Shown here in pieces: positions 48,072-58,019 of a stretch of 64,000 nucleotides of DNA. Positions within the stretch are counted from its first letter, which is position 1. Each line of letters starts with the position of its first letter. The DNA is taken from assembly GCF_002211105.1 (NCBI RefSeq), contig NZ_JPUA01000037.1, positions 62,001 to 126,000 on the forward strand, read 5' to 3'. Source of the DNA: Halomonas campaniensis. Its GTDB lineage: Bacteria; Pseudomonadota; Gammaproteobacteria; Pseudomonadales; Halomonadaceae. Both the position numbers and the translations under genes were made by a program. The notes under the pieces were generated by a model that was given only the letters and a program-made list of their open reading frames with translations, made no database searches and was not told the DNA's origin.

Positions 48072-48509
48072 TTACCCATCTTGCGGCGGCTCAGAAAGCA
48101 GCCCCACATTAGCGACGCCGGCGCCTTGCAGAGTGCTCATCAATACGACGATCTGTCCATAGGCCACGTTGCGATCACCACGAACCATGACCGGCGTACC
48201 TGGACTCCGTTCAAGAATCGTGGTCACTCTTGACGACATCTCCTCCAGCGTGACCGAGGTGGAGTCTTCTCCCAGCGTAATGAAATACCCACCGTCGCCA
48301 TCGACCGAGATAATGATAGGATCATTATCTTCCTGGGTATCAATGGGCTGAGAAGTGACTTGCGGCAACTCAACTTGTACGCCCTGGGTCAGCATGGGCG
48401 CGGTGATCATAAAGACCACCAGCAGTACCAACATAATGTCAATGAAGGGGACAACATTAATCTCCGCCATTGGCTTGCTTTTACCGCTACGATTGAATGG
48501 TCCTTGCAT
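48072..48509 (-). CDS. tolR: TolR motor subunit
   Basis: TolR, 145 residues, ExbD/TolR family: one N-terminal transmembrane helix holding the ion-path aspartate (MAEINVVPFIDIMLVLLVVFM, with Asp in PFIDIML) and a periplasmic domain. With TolQ it forms the proton-driven motor that energises TolA. Encoded between tolQ and tolA with 11- and 13-base gaps. The start overlaps nothing; RBS GGGAGAG is 6 bases ahead of the ATG. Confidence 0.95.
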   Translation of the reverse strand: MQGPFNRSGKSKPMAEINVVPFIDIMLVLLVVFMITAPMLTQGVQVELPQVTSQPIDTQEDNDPIIISVDGDGGYFITLGEDSTSVTLEEMSSRVTTILERSPGTPVMVRGDRNVAYGQIVVLMSTLQGAGVANVGLLSEPPQDG

Positions 48510-48520
48510 GGCTCTCTCCC

Positions 48521-49228
48521 TTAGCTGGCGCTCGGTTTGCCGTCACGACCTTGCAAGTTGCGGTGCAGGATAGCGTGAAACTCTTCGGCAAAGTCTTCAT
48601 ATTTGCCCAGCAGGCGAGAAGATGAGTTGGATAGGCGGTTATAGAAAATCACCGCAGGAATCGCCGCAAATAGGCCCATGGCTGTGGCAATAAGCGCTTC
48701 AGCAATCCAAGGAGCTACCGTAGCAAGGGTCGCTTGTTGGGTCAGTGATAGTGCCTGAAACGACCCCATGATGCCCCATACAGTGCCGAACAAACCGATA
48801 TAGGGGCTGGCTGAGGCTACCGTGGCAAGAAACACTAAATGCTGAGTTAAGCGATCCTCTTCACGAGACCACGCGACCCGCATGCTGCGTTGCACACCTT
48901 CCAGCACGGTATCCGGATCACGGGTTTTAGGCATCAAACGGTTAAACTCGCGGAAACCGGCTTGAAAAATATGCTCGGCTCCATGGCGTGGGTCATCAGC
49001 CGGGATCTCACGGTAAAGCTCATTTAAGTCGACACCAGACCAAAAAGACTCCTCAAACTGGTTGTACTCTTTTTTGGCGCGGCCCAGCGCAATACTGCGC
49101 TGAAAAATCACTACCCAAGAGAGGATTGACCCCACCAGCAGTAGCAGCATTACCAGTTGCACCACAGTGCTGGCATTCATTATCAAATGGGGAATGGACA
49201 TGGTGTTATCGTTCACAGGTGCCCTCAT
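48521..49228 (-). CDS. tolQ: TolQ motor subunit
   Basis: TolQ, 235 residues, MotA/TolQ/ExbB family: three membrane helices (VVQLVMLLLLVGSILSWVVI near the N terminus; SPYIGLFGTVWGIMGSFQAL and WIAEALIATAMGLFAAIPAV near the C terminus). It is the stator of the Tol motor. Start taken at ATG 49228; ATG 49201 (MSIPHLIMN) would remove nine residues; neither has a strong Shine-Dalgarno. It leads the tolQRAB-pal group and follows ybgC by 46 bases. Confidence 0.92.
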   Translation of the reverse strand: MRAPVNDNTMSIPHLIMNASTVVQLVMLLLLVGSILSWVVIFQRSIALGRAKKEYNQFEESFWSGVDLNELYREIPADDPRHGAEHIFQAGFREFNRLMPKTRDPDTVLEGVQRSMRVAWSREEDRLTQHLVFLATVASASPYIGLFGTVWGIMGSFQALSLTQQATLATVAPWIAEALIATAMGLFAAIPAVIFYNRLSNSSSRLLGKYEDFAEEFHAILHRNLQGRDGKPSAS

Positions 49229-49274
49229 CAATCTATTAGGGTCGGGATTGCCGACGCAGTGAGTGACCTCTTGG

Positions 49275-49691
49275 TTAAGAGGCCTGGGTCAAAACGTTAA
49301 GCGATGCAGGCCATGCCTTTGGCCGTAAGCGCTCGGTGCTCAAGCAAGCTATCTCGACTGTGGCAGAGCAAAGGAGTTCCTCTCCACGCCAAACTTGCTG
49401 TTCAAACGTCATCCGGCAGCGCCCCACTTCAGTCACGTGGGCACTAATTTCCAACGCGTCGTCCAGGACAGCCGGTTTCGCGTAGTGGCAGGCCAAGCGG
49501 TATACCACTAGCTGCGTACCTTCGTCTAGCAGCGTTTGCTGATTAAGGCCCAACTGGCGAAGCCATTCGCTGCGGGCCCGCTCCATAAACTTCAAGTAGT
49601 TAACGTAGTAGACAATACCGCCTGCGTCAGTATCTTCCATATAAACGCGCAGCGGTAGGCGATAACCTTCGCCTATGCTGTTGCCACTCAC
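49275..49691 (-). CDS. ybgC: YbgC acyl-CoA thioesterase
   Basis: Tol-Pal-associated thioesterase of 138 residues with a hot-dog fold. Catalytic Asp is in [29 protein letters not shown], the family signature; it hydrolyses acyl-CoA, presumably in phospholipid handling. ATG overlaps the ruvB stop by 4 bases, so it is coupled to ruvB. Precedes tolQ. Confidence 0.95.
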   Translation of the reverse strand: MSGNSIGEGYRLPLRVYMEDTDAGGIVYYVNYLKFMERARSEWLRQLGLNQQTLLDEGTQLVVYRLACHYAKPAVLDDALEISAHVTEVGRCRMTFEQQVWRGEELLCSATVEIACLSTERLRPKAWPASLNVLTQAS

Positions 49692-50725
49692 GGACGGCGC
49701 TCTCCTTCCATATCGGTTGCCTGCTCGTGCGGCACTCGCTCAAAGTGCAACCACGCCTGGCGGGTCACTACCCGGCCACGGGGGGTGCGCATCATCAAAC
49801 CCTGTTGAATGAGGTAGGGTTCAATAACGTCTTCGATGGTGTCACGCTCTTCACTGATCGCCGCGGCAAGTGAGTCAATGCCCACCGGCCCACCGTCAAA
49901 CTTATCGATCATGGCCAGCAGCAGCCGCCGATCCATATGATCCAAACCGTGGTGATCCACGTTGAGCATATTGAGCGCCGCATCGGCCATGGCGACATCG
50001 ACGACGCCGTTGCCTTTCATTTCGGCGTAATCCCGCACCCGGCGTAGCAAGCGATTGGCAATTCGCGGCGTGCCGCGTGAACGTCTCGCGACTTCAATGG
50101 CACCATCATGGCTGGTTTCAACGCCTAACAGGCGCGCCGAACGCGAGACAATTTCCGTCAGCTCTTCAAGATTATAAAACTCCAGCCGTTGAACGATACC
50201 AAACCGGTCACGCAATGGAGAGGTCAATAGCCCTGCCCGGGTCGTGGCGCCCACCAGGGTGAAGCGGGGGAGATCCAGCTTGATCGAACGCGCCGCAGGC
50301 CCTTCACCAATCATGATGTCGAGCTGAAAATCTTCCATGGCCGGGTAGAGCACTTCCTCTACCACCGGCGACAGGCGATGAATTTCATCGATAAAGAGTA
50401 CGTCGCCAGGCTCTAAATTAGTCAGCATGGCGGCTAAATCGCCTGCCCGCTCAAGCACCGGGCCGGAAGTCGACTTCATACCGACGCCCATCTCGGTGGC
50501 AATAATATGCGCGAGGGTCGTTTTACCTAGCCCAGGGGGGCCAAACACCAGGGTATGATCCAGGCTCTCTTCGCGCAGCCGGGCGGCGCCGATAAAGATT
50601 TCCAGTTGTTCACGCACGCGCGGCTGGCCAATATAATCATCCAGCCGCTTGGGGCGAATAGCGTAGTCAATGCGCCCCTCCCCCTGTTCAGGCTCAGCGG
50701 CGATCAGCCGGTCGTGTTCTAGCAT
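49688..50725 (-). CDS. ruvB: Holliday junction branch-migration ATPase RuvB
   Basis: RuvB, 345 residues, AAA+ helicase motor. Walker [13 protein letters not shown], Walker [10 protein letters not shown], sensor 1 GATTRAG, Arg finger in TSPLRDRFG, and a C-terminal winged helix ([12 protein letters not shown]). It pulls DNA through the RuvA tetramer during recombination repair. Located behind ruvA by 34 bases and before ybgC. Confidence 0.98.
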   Translation of the reverse strand: MLEHDRLIAAEPEQGEGRIDYAIRPKRLDDYIGQPRVREQLEIFIGAARLREESLDHTLVFGPPGLGKTTLAHIIATEMGVGMKSTSGPVLERAGDLAAMLTNLEPGDVLFIDEIHRLSPVVEEVLYPAMEDFQLDIMIGEGPAARSIKLDLPRFTLVGATTRAGLLTSPLRDRFGIVQRLEFYNLEELTEIVSRSARLLGVETSHDGAIEVARRSRGTPRIANRLLRRVRDYAEMKGNGVVDVAMADAALNMLNVDHHGLDHMDRRLLLAMIDKFDGGPVGIDSLAAAISEERDTIEDVIEPYLIQQGLMMRTPRGRVVTRQAWLHFERVPHEQATDMEGERRP

Positions 50726-50759
50726 AGGTGCTCTTCTTTAATGGCGATTCAAAAAGGGC

Positions 50760-51368
50760 TTAGCCGCCCATACGCTGGGTCAGTGCGGCCTTAATCAGCG
50801 CTTCAGTGGACTGATCAGGGTCGATGTCGGCAAGCATTTTCGACGCCTCAGTCAATTTATACCCCAAGCTAACCAAAGCGGCTTCCGCATCGGCAAGATT
50901 ATTGCGGGCAGAGGCACGACCATTGGTTGATTCGAGGGGGAGTAGCGCGTTGCTACCATCTTCCCACTCTGGAAAGCGGTCGCGCATTTCAATTATCAGC
51001 CGCTCAGCGGTTTTCTTACCCACCCCTGGCAGCGTTGTCAGCGCTTTACTGTCGTCATCGCGCACGCAACGCATAAAGGCGTCTTCGTCCATACCCGACA
51101 GTATGGCGAGTGCTAGCTTGGGCCCGACACCATTGACCTTGATCAAGGCACGAAACAGCGCACGCTCGTGCTCCCGGCCAAACCCATACAGTAGGTGGGC
51201 GTCATCACGAATGGTTAGATGAGTGAATAACGAAACGCTCTCGTTTACCGCAGGAAGCGCGACCAGCGTATTCATTGAGGTTTCCAGCTCGTAACCTACA
51301 CCATGAACATCGATCACAATCCAGGGAGGTTGCTTTGCCACTAGCTGGCCACTCAGACGTCCAATCAT
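50760..51368 (-). CDS. ruvA: Holliday junction-binding protein RuvA
   Basis: RuvA, 202 residues: OB-fold domain I (MIGRLSGQLV, VDVHGVGYELETS), helix-hairpin-helix domain II (VNGVGPKLALAIL and LPGVGKKTAERLIIEMRDR) and a C-terminal domain III (DAEAALVSLGYKLTEASKML) that regulates RuvB. Part of ruvCAB with ruvC 115 bases upstream. Confidence 0.98.
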   Translation of the reverse strand: MIGRLSGQLVAKQPPWIVIDVHGVGYELETSMNTLVALPAVNESVSLFTHLTIRDDAHLLYGFGREHERALFRALIKVNGVGPKLALAILSGMDEDAFMRCVRDDDSKALTTLPGVGKKTAERLIIEMRDRFPEWEDGSNALLPLESTNGRASARNNLADAEAALVSLGYKLTEASKMLADIDPDQSTEALIKAALTQRMGG

Positions 51369-51483
51369 AAATTTGCTCGCACCGGGGTGAAAAAAGTGAA
51401 AAACAGTAGAGTCAAAAACAGAGGGTTACTATAAAGCGACTCTGTACAGGTGACCAGTAGTTCAGCCACCGGTACAGGGGGAA

Positions 51484-52062
51484 TTAAAGCCGCCAGCGTC
51501 CGGTTGAGCGGCGGCGGCCCCGAGATGGCGCGGCGGGCAAGCCATGGCTGCTAAGCACAGAACCGTTATAAGCATGGGTTAACGCAATGGCTAACGCGTC
51601 GGCGGCGTCAGCTTGGGGAGTGGCAGAGAGCTGCAGAATAGCGGTCACCATATGCTGCACCTGCTCTTTATCCGCGCCGCCCTGGCCGGTCACCGCCTGC
51701 TTTATCTGCCGCGCAGCGTACTCGGCAAGACTCAGACCATGGTTAGCCATACACACCATTGCTGCTCCCCTCGCCTGCCCCAGTTTGAGCGCAGAATCGG
51801 GATTCTTGGCCATAAATACCCGCTCAATGGCGACTTGAGAGGGACGATGTAAACCGACGACTTCACTTAGGCCGGCATAGATTTGCGCTAAACGCTGCTC
51901 TAACGCCCCTTCTGCAGTGCGAATACAGCCACTTGCCACATAGCAAGGTTTAACCCCGACCACATCGATCACCCCATAGCCAGTCACCCGAGAGCCGGGA
52001 TCAATACCCAGTATGCGGATTGGTAGGGCCGACGGTGTTGGATCCATAGCATCAATGCTCAT
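51484..52062 (-). CDS. ruvC: Crossover junction endonuclease RuvC
   Basis: RuvC, 192 residues, cleaves Holliday junctions with two metal ions. Catalytic acids: D21 in [16 protein letters not shown] in VAIERVFMA, and two D in [11 protein letters not shown]. About 15 extra N-terminal residues and a basic C terminus ([10 protein letters not shown]) extend the core. It follows the aspS terminator, with no yebC between aspS and ruvC. Confidence 0.97.
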   Translation of the reverse strand: MSIDAMDPTPSALPIRILGIDPGSRVTGYGVIDVVGVKPCYVASGCIRTAEGALEQRLAQIYAGLSEVVGLHRPSQVAIERVFMAKNPDSALKLGQARGAAMVCMANHGLSLAEYAARQIKQAVTGQGGADKEQVQHMVTAILQLSATPQADAADALAIALTHAYNGSVLSSHGLPAAPSRGRRRSTGRWRL

Positions 52063-52087
52063 GTCAGCGTTTTACTGAGTAACCTAC

Positions 52088-52116
52088 AAAAACACCGACG
52101 CCGTGGCGTCGGTGTT
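52088..52116 (-). terminator. Terminator of aspS
   Basis: Arms AACACCGACGCC / GGCGTCGGTGTT with a 2-base loop, exact reverse complements; on the minus strand TTTTTG follows. It is 20 bases after the aspS stop and 26 before ruvC. Confidence 0.88.
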
Positions 52117-52135
52117 AGGCAGCGAATCAACCGTC

Positions 52136-53917
52136 TTATTCGGCGGCTGTTTCCGCTTTGACTTTCTGACGAAGACGGATGTTCAAATCTTTCAACTGAT
52201 CGGGGCTGACTTCGCCCGGCGCGTTGGTCATCAAACAGGCAGCGCTTTGGGTTTTCGGGAAAGCGATCACTTCACGAATCGTCTTGGCGCCAACCATCAG
52301 CATGACCAGGCGATCCAAGCCAAAGGCCAAACCACCATGGGGTGGCGCCCCATACTGCAGCGCATCCAGCAGGAAGCCGAATTTCTCTTGGGCCTCTTCT
52401 TCACCAATGCCCAGGATTTCAAATACCGTGCTCTGCATGGTTTGGTCGTGAATACGAATAGAGCCACCGCCCAATTCGGTACCGTTGAGCACCATATCGT
52501 AAGCGCGTGAAAGCGCACTTGCTGGGTCTGCCTTCAGCTCTTCCGGTGTGCAGGAAGGTGCGGTGAAGGGGTGGTGCAACGGGCTTAGGCGACCATTGTC
52601 GTCGGCTTCAAACATCGGGAAGTCAACCACCCACAGCGGCGCCCACTCTTGAGTATAGAGCTCCAGATCAGCACCGAGCTTGACGCGCAGCGCGCCAATG
52701 GCTTCGTTGACGATACGAGCTTTATCGGCGCCGAAGAAGATAATGTCACCATCTTCTGCACCCACGCGGTCGAGCAGCTCTTCAACGATGTTTTCCATAA
52801 ACTTGACGATCGGCGACTGCAGGCCTTCAAGCCCTTTGGCACGCTCGTTGACCTTGATCCACGCCAAGCCCTTAGCACCGTAAATGCCGACAAACTTGGT
52901 GTACTCGTCGATCTCTTTACGCGACAACTTGGCGCCGCCGGGTACTTTCAGTGCCGCGACACGACCATCATCAGCGCTGGCAGGGCCAGAGAAGACCTTG
53001 AAGTCGACTTGCTGCATTAGGTCGTCCACATCGGTCAGTTCCAGCGGGATACGCAGATCCGGTTTATCGGAACCGAAACGATCCATCGCTTCCTGCCAGG
53101 TCATGCGCGGAAATTCTGGCAACTCCACCTTAAGCACTTCCTGGAACAGTTGACGAATCATGGCTTCGGTAATACCCATGATGTCGCTCTCTTCCACAAA
53201 CGACGCCTCGATATCAATCTGAGTGAACTCAGGCTGACGGTCGGCGCGTAGGTCTTCGTCGCGGAAGCACTTGGCAATTTGGTAGTAGCGATCAAACCCC
53301 GCCACCATCAACAGCTGTTTAAACAGCTGCGGCGACTGGGGCAACGCAAAGAAACTCCCCGCGTGGGTACGGCTAGGCACCAGGTAATCGCGGGCACCTT
53401 CGGGCGTGGCACGGGTGAGCACCGGCGTTTCGATATCCAGGAAACCCTGGTTTTCAAGATACGCACGCACGGTGTGCGAAATACGCGAGCGCAAACGCAG
53501 CTTTTCGATCATGTCCGGGCGACGCAGGTCGATATAGCGATGCTTTAAACGCACTTCTTCACCGACTTTTCCGTGCTCATCCAACTGGAATGGCGGAGTA
53601 ACGGCGGTATTGAGTACTTCAACCTCTTTTGCCAATACCTCAATCATGCCCGTTGGCATGTTGGGGTTTTGGGTGCCCTCTGGACGCAGCCGAACGCGAC
53701 CGGTGATACGCAGAACAAATTCACTGCGCGCACGGTCGGCATTCGCGAACGCCTCGGCGGTATCAGGGTCGACCACGAACTGCGCGATGCCGTCGCGATC
53801 GCGCATATCAAGGAAAATTACCCCACCGTGGTCACGGCGGCGGTGAACCCATCCGCATACCGTAACCGTTTGATCCACCAAAGTTTCGTTTAGCTGGCCG
53901 CAATAATGGCTGCGCAT
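52136..53917 (-). CDS. aspS: Aspartyl-tRNA synthetase
   Basis: AspRS, 593 residues, bacterial class IIb: N-terminal OB-fold anticodon domain ([18 protein letters not shown]), motif 1 region, motif 2 [23 protein letters not shown] insertion (about 290-410) and motif 3 [15 protein letters not shown]. Charges tRNA-Asp. ATG 53917 with AGGAT 6 bases upstream; the frame opens earlier without merit. It begins downstream of fmdB. Confidence 0.98.
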   Translation of the reverse strand: MRSHYCGQLNETLVDQTVTVCGWVHRRRDHGGVIFLDMRDRDGIAQFVVDPDTAEAFANADRARSEFVLRITGRVRLRPEGTQNPNMPTGMIEVLAKEVEVLNTAVTPPFQLDEHGKVGEEVRLKHRYIDLRRPDMIEKLRLRSRISHTVRAYLENQGFLDIETPVLTRATPEGARDYLVPSRTHAGSFFALPQSPQLFKQLLMVAGFDRYYQIAKCFRDEDLRADRQPEFTQIDIEASFVEESDIMGITEAMIRQLFQEVLKVELPEFPRMTWQEAMDRFGSDKPDLRIPLELTDVDDLMQQVDFKVFSGPASADDGRVAALKVPGGAKLSRKEIDEYTKFVGIYGAKGLAWIKVNERAKGLEGLQSPIVKFMENIVEELLDRVGAEDGDIIFFGADKARIVNEAIGALRVKLGADLELYTQEWAPLWVVDFPMFEADDNGRLSPLHHPFTAPSCTPEELKADPASALSRAYDMVLNGTELGGGSIRIHDQTMQSTVFEILGIGEEEAQEKFGFLLDALQYGAPPHGGLAFGLDRLVMLMVGAKTIREVIAFPKTQSAACLMTNAPGEVSPDQLKDLNIRLRQKVKAETAAE

Positions 53918-53982
53918 GTCAAATCCTGTTCTGTTTCGTGGCAATGAGTGTGTCGCGGGCGTCCCGACCCTGACTGCCGCGG

Positions 53983-54282
53983 CTATGCCGCGGCGCCCTT
54001 GTCTTTGGGAGTAGCGCTCTTAGCGGTAGCGCTGGAATCACTTGATTTACCGGCATCTGCGGAGGCAGTTTTGCCATCAGCGACCAAGTTCTTTTTGCTA
54101 CCCGTTTTGAAATCGGTTTCGTACCAACCGCCGCCGGCCAAACGGAATCCCGCTGCCGAGACTAGCCTTTCCAAGCCATCGCTTTGGCATGCGGGGCAAT
54201 CCTTGAGAGGATCAGCGCTAATTTTCTGCAATTTCTCCATGCGATGGCCGCAGGCCTTGCACTCATATTCATAGATGGGCAT
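53983..54282 (-). CDS. FmdB-family zinc-ribbon protein
   Basis: Small protein of 99 residues; the start [19 protein letters not shown] with cysteine pairs (CKAC, CPAC) is the FmdB zinc ribbon. The C-terminal half is Ala/Ser/Lys-rich and probably unstructured. Function unknown. The order fmdB-aspS is common in gammaproteobacteria. ATG 54282 has AGGAG 8 bases upstream; a larger open frame runs into the tandem-repeat region and is rejected. Confidence 0.9.
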   Translation of the reverse strand: MPIYEYECKACGHRMEKLQKISADPLKDCPACQSDGLERLVSAAGFRLAGGGWYETDFKTGSKKNLVADGKTASADAGKSSDSSATAKSATPKDKGAAA

Positions 54283-54340
54283 CTTAATAACTCCTAATAA
54301 GCTTAACCCTGACAAGCTCAGTTCTGAAATACTCAGTTCT

Positions 54341-54400
54341 AATGACTCAGTTTTACCAGACCCAGCGCTGAATGACTCAGCTCTACCAGGCCCAGTGCTG
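54341..54400. repeat. Two tandem 30-bp repeats
   Basis: 54341-54370 and 54371-54400 are adjacent copies differing at four positions, each beginning AATGACTCAG and ending CCCAG(C/T)GCTG. Degenerate copies of the CTCAGTTCT core precede them (54318-54340). Located between the fmdB start and the 2-hydroxyacid dehydrogenase promoter region. Confidence 0.85.
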
Positions 54401-54563
54401 AAAAATAAAGAACAGTAGCGAACACAAACGCTGCCAGTCTGCAATATGTGGCCAGTCGGGATAAATTCCAAGGCTGCGGTTGATAAAGCGCCGCCATTAT
54501 ACCCTTTTGTGCCCCCTGACGAGCAAGGTTATACAGCCCCCTGCAGTTAATGGAGAGAAGAAA

Positions 54564-55505
54564 ATGCCCAATGCGGTGATACTGGATGCGGAAAGCCTCG
54601 GCCCTGAGATCAACTTGACCGCCATTAAAGAGACGGTTTCCTACCTTGAAGTGTTTGAGCAAAGCACGACGCAACAAGCACGGGAGCGCCTCGCCGATGC
54701 TGATATCGCGATCGTCAACAAGGTAGTCCTGGACGCTGAGACACTCCAGCAGCTGCCTAAACTGCAACTCATATGTGTATTGGCGACAGGCCTTAATAAT
54801 ATCGATCTTGAGGCCGCTAAAGAGCGCAACATTGAGGTTAAGAACGTAGCGGCTTACGGCACGGCCAGCGTTTCTCAACACACCTTGATGCTAATGCTCG
54901 CATTAGCCAATCGACTTCCTCTCTATCAAGGTGATGTCGCCGCAGGCGAGTGGCAGCGCAGCGCCTTCTTCTGCTTGCAGGATTACCCAACGTTACAGCT
55001 CTCCGGCAAACAGCTAGTGATGGTCGGTCAGGGTGAGCTGGGCTCCGAAGTAGCACGCTTGGCCGAGGCCTTTGGCATGCACGTTACCTTTGCCGCTCGC
55101 CCCGGCAATGAGGCGAATGATAAGCGCCCTGCTCTGGATGAGCTGCTACTGGAGGCTGATGTTATCAGCCTGCACTGCCCGTTGAGCGATGCCACTAAGC
55201 ACTTGATCAACCGGGAGCGCTTAGCGCGCGCTAAGAACTCAATGCTACTGATCAACTGCGCCCGTGGCGGGGTTATCGATGAAGTGGCCGCGTTAGAGGC
55301 GTTGCGCACCGGCGGACTAGGCGGACTAGGTGTCGATGTACTGCCCGCCGAGCCGCCCAAAGAGGGCCATCCACTGCTGGATGCGCTCAGTGAGCCGCTC
55401 AACTTGATTGTGACGCCTCACAATGCCTGGATCACCCCCGAAGCACGCCAGAACATTGTTAGCCTGACGGCAAAGAATATTCTCGAATGGAAAAATGCTA
55501 AATAG
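54564..55505 (+). CDS. D-2-hydroxyacid dehydrogenase (glycerate/hydroxypyruvate type)
   Basis: NAD(P)-dependent dehydrogenase of 313 residues. Rossmann loop VGQGELGSEVARLAEAFG, catalytic Arg in LLINCARGGVIDE, Glu in LPAEPPKEG and His in VTPHNAWIT. Sequence type is close to HprA/glycerate dehydrogenase; the exact substrate among hydroxypyruvate, glyoxylate or glycerate is unsettled. ATG 54564 has GAGAGAAG upstream; the frame opens 28 codons earlier. Divergent from fmdB across a 281-base region with tandem repeats; acyP is convergent 25 bases downstream. Confidence 0.88.
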   Translation: MPNAVILDAESLGPEINLTAIKETVSYLEVFEQSTTQQARERLADADIAIVNKVVLDAETLQQLPKLQLICVLATGLNNIDLEAAKERNIEVKNVAAYGTASVSQHTLMLMLALANRLPLYQGDVAAGEWQRSAFFCLQDYPTLQLSGKQLVMVGQGELGSEVARLAEAFGMHVTFAARPGNEANDKRPALDELLLEADVISLHCPLSDATKHLINRERLARAKNSMLLINCARGGVIDEVAALEALRTGGLGGLGVDVLPAEPPKEGHPLLDALSEPLNLIVTPHNAWITPEARQNIVSLTAKNILEWKNAK

Positions 55506-55530
55506 CTATTAGCCGACTCACCTCAAAGCC

Positions 55531-55806
55531 TTAGTGGGTGGCAAAGTGGTCTGGGGCGTGGCAATGACCGAGCACTTCGAGCTCCACATGGGTCACCTGC
55601 GCCCCCTCCGACCCCTGCCACAGCCACTCACTCAGCAGCTTGACTGCGTCGGACTGCCCGCACATAAGCACCTCAACCCGCCCATCGGGCAAGTTTTTAG
55701 CGTAGCCGGTGATGCCGTGCTGCAGGGCTTTCTCTTGAGTGGCACGACGATACCAGACGCCCTGCACCTTGCCAGTGATCAACGCACGTACACAGCAATC
55801 GCTCAT
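55531..55806 (-). CDS. acyP: Acylphosphatase
   Basis: Small enzyme of 91 residues hydrolysing acyl phosphates. Phosphate-loop Arg is in KVQGVWYRRATQEKA and the catalytic Asn in GYAKNLPDGRVEVLM. GGGAGG lies 5-6 bases before the ATG. Convergent with the dehydrogenase gene; YihY follows upstream in the same direction. Confidence 0.93.
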   Translation of the reverse strand: MSDCCVRALITGKVQGVWYRRATQEKALQHGITGYAKNLPDGRVEVLMCGQSDAVKLLSEWLWQGSEGAQVTHVELEVLGHCHAPDHFATH

Positions 55807-55843
55807 ACACACCTCCCTACATATTGCGCTTCTTCAAGTAGTG

Positions 55844-56749
55844 TTAAACATACTCGCGTTTGACAATGACGGCACTATTGCGCGGTATCAATGGGCGGCC
55901 ACGACGCAGTAACAATGAGCGGGTAAACGCCGCCCCAAACAACAATATTAATGAACTGTAGTAGACCCATAGCAGTATCATAACCACCGAGCCGGCGGCG
56001 CCATAGGTGGATGCTGTTGCCGTATACGTCAGGTAAATGGCGATCACACTGCGTCCAATGGTAAACAGCACGGCCGTTACCACAGCACCAATTAGTACAT
56101 CCTGCCAACGCAGTACAACGTCGGGCAGCACCTTAAAAATGGTGGCGAATAACAAAGTGACCACCCCTAGCGAGACCAGCGACTCAATTGAGGTGGTCAG
56201 CAAGCTAGCATAGGGCACCAGATTATCGGCAGCCTGCAGCATACCGCGCAATACAACGCCTAACACCAGTGATACCAGCAGTATAAAGCCGATCGATAGC
56301 ACCACCGTCAATGAAAGCAATCGACTTTTGATGAAGCGTAAGGCGCTATTAGAGGTGGGTTTTGCCGTGACACCCCAAATAGTATTGAGCGAAAACTGCA
56401 TCTGGGCAAAAACGGTTGTTGCGCCAATCACCAGGGCCCCTACACCCAATAGCGTTGGTAGGATACCCGACTCCTCAATCCTCGACTGAGCGACGGCGTC
56501 TTGAATAGCGACAGCTGCGTCAACCCCTAAGGTACCTTGCAGTTGCGCTACGATTTGTCCCTGAGCCGCCTCTTCTCCCATCACCACACCGATAACTGTG
56601 ACGGCGATAATAATAGTGGGCGCCAAGGAGAAAAGCGTATAAAACGCTAGCGATCCCGCGTAGCTAAAGGCGTTTCGCTCCAACCATAGTGACGTGGCGT
56701 CTTGCACTACTTTCCACCAGAAGATAGCGGCGCGTTTAATCATATTCAC
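55844..56749 (-). CDS. YihY/BrkB-family inner-membrane protein
   Basis: Multi-pass membrane protein of 301 residues with about six hydrophobic segments (FSYAGSLAFYTLFSLAPTII, LTVVLSIGFILLVSLVLGV, VVTAVLFTIGRSVIAIYLTY and others). YihY family (formerly called ribonuclease BN); Y-S-L-A-P motif LFSLAPTI is conserved. Function uncertain; possibly a transporter. Divergent from nadM-nudix across 150 bases. Confidence 0.88.
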   Translation of the reverse strand: MNMIKRAAIFWWKVVQDATSLWLERNAFSYAGSLAFYTLFSLAPTIIIAVTVIGVVMGEEAAQGQIVAQLQGTLGVDAAVAIQDAVAQSRIEESGILPTLLGVGALVIGATTVFAQMQFSLNTIWGVTAKPTSNSALRFIKSRLLSLTVVLSIGFILLVSLVLGVVLRGMLQAADNLVPYASLLTTSIESLVSLGVVTLLFATIFKVLPDVVLRWQDVLIGAVVTAVLFTIGRSVIAIYLTYTATASTYGAAGSVVMILLWVYYSSLILLFGAAFTRSLLLRRGRPLIPRNSAVIVKREYV

Positions 56750-56899
56750 TCCCTGTGTGCTGGTTGCCGATGCTAGGCATCGGGGCGTTTTATAAACGTT
56801 ATCAATATCCTACTTTTCTAGCATACCTAACCACAGCGTTTAGCGCAGTTTTCTGGTAGGTTGCATCTCTGAGATCACCAAACGAAAAAGGAAGCTTGG

Positions 56900-57994
56900 A
56901 TGGCCACTGACACTTCGCACTCCGCGACTGCCTGCGACTTCGACTGTTTGGTGTTTATTGGTCGTTTTCAGCCACCGCATCTGGGGCATCTGGCCGTTAT
57001 TAGGGAAGCGCTTAAGCGTGCGAGGCAGGTCATCGTGCTGGTTGGTTCCTCTTGGCAGGCCCGCTCACTGCGTAATCCCTGGCGATTCGATGAGCGTCAA
57101 GCCATGCTGCGCGCGGGCTTTGACGACACCGAGAATCAACGCTTAGAGATCACCCCGCTACTCGACGCACTCTATAACGACGATGTTTGGGTGCGCGATG
57201 TGCAGCGCAAGGTGCGCGATTTGGCTACGCCTGCCAATGCCCGCCTACCGCGCATTGGCTTGATCGGAGCCAGCCGCGGCCAATCAAGCTACTACCTTTC
57301 ACTGTTCCCCCAGTGGGAATCAGTCAGCGTGCCGTCGGTGGAAGGTATTTCAGCCAGTCAGATCCGCGAGCGCCTGTTTCGCTCCCCCAGTTCGACGGAT
57401 GATTACCTGAGCACTGGTGCTTACCACGATTTACCACCAGGTGTCGTGGAGAGTGTTAAGCACTTTTGTAATGAGCATGCCTACCAGCGACTGTTGGAAG
57501 AGCAGCAGTTACTGGATCAGTATCGCCAAGCCTGGGCCCATGCCCCCTACCCGCCTATTTTTGTGACGGTCAATGCGGTGGTCGTACAGTCGGGCCATGT
57601 GCTGTTGGTACGACGCACGGCGGCACCGGGCAAAGGCCTTTATGCCCTGCCGGGGGGATTTATTAACCCCCACGAACGGTTGCTGGATGCTTGCTTGCGT
57701 GAACTTCGCGAACGTATACGTTTAAAGGTTCCTGAGCCCGTGCTCAAAGGCTCATTGCGCGGCCAGCGGCTATTTGATGAACCCCACCGCAGTTGGCGCG
57801 GACGTACCCTGGCGGAAGCTTTCTACTTTGCACTACGCCCTGACCAGCAGTTGCCGCGCTTAAAACCTGTGAAAGGCGGCGATCATGCACGCTGGGTAGC
57901 GCTTGCTGACCTTGAGCCCGACAGCCTGTTCGAAGATCACTTTTTTATTATTCAGAACTTCCTAGGACTACCCGCCGACTTTGGCAGTGGATAG
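56900..57994 (+). CDS. Bifunctional NMN adenylyltransferase / Nudix protein (NadM-Nudix)
   Basis: Fusion of 364 residues. Residues about 14-195 are a NadM-type nucleotidyltransferase with the HxGH-like motif in FIGRFQPPHLGH (H27, H30) and the ISASQIRERLFR C-terminal motif; it makes NAD from NMN and ATP. Residues about 218-360 are a Nudix domain, expected to hydrolyse ADP-ribose. Its Nudix box (253-275) is altered: E272 and G274 of REUxEExGU are both Arg (RELRERIRL), so the hydrolase activity may be weak or lost. GAAAAAGGAAG precedes the ATG. Convergent with the LysR gene. Confidence 0.9.
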   Translation: MATDTSHSATACDFDCLVFIGRFQPPHLGHLAVIREALKRARQVIVLVGSSWQARSLRNPWRFDERQAMLRAGFDDTENQRLEITPLLDALYNDDVWVRDVQRKVRDLATPANARLPRIGLIGASRGQSSYYLSLFPQWESVSVPSVEGISASQIRERLFRSPSSTDDYLSTGAYHDLPPGVVESVKHFCNEHAYQRLLEEQQLLDQYRQAWAHAPYPPIFVTVNAVVVQSGHVLLVRRTAAPGKGLYALPGGFINPHERLLDACLRELRERIRLKVPEPVLKGSLRGQRLFDEPHRSWRGRTLAEAFYFALRPDQQLPRLKPVKGGDHARWVALADLEPDSLFEDHFFIIQNFLGLPADFGSG

Positions 57995-58019
57995 ACTTCT
58001 ACAATTCACAATTCACCCA

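Noticed and set aside
54339..54881. 180-codon minus frame across the tandem repeats and the hydroxyacid dehydrogenase
   Set aside because: Overlaps the 2-hydroxyacid dehydrogenase on the opposite strand; no domain and unlike neighbours.
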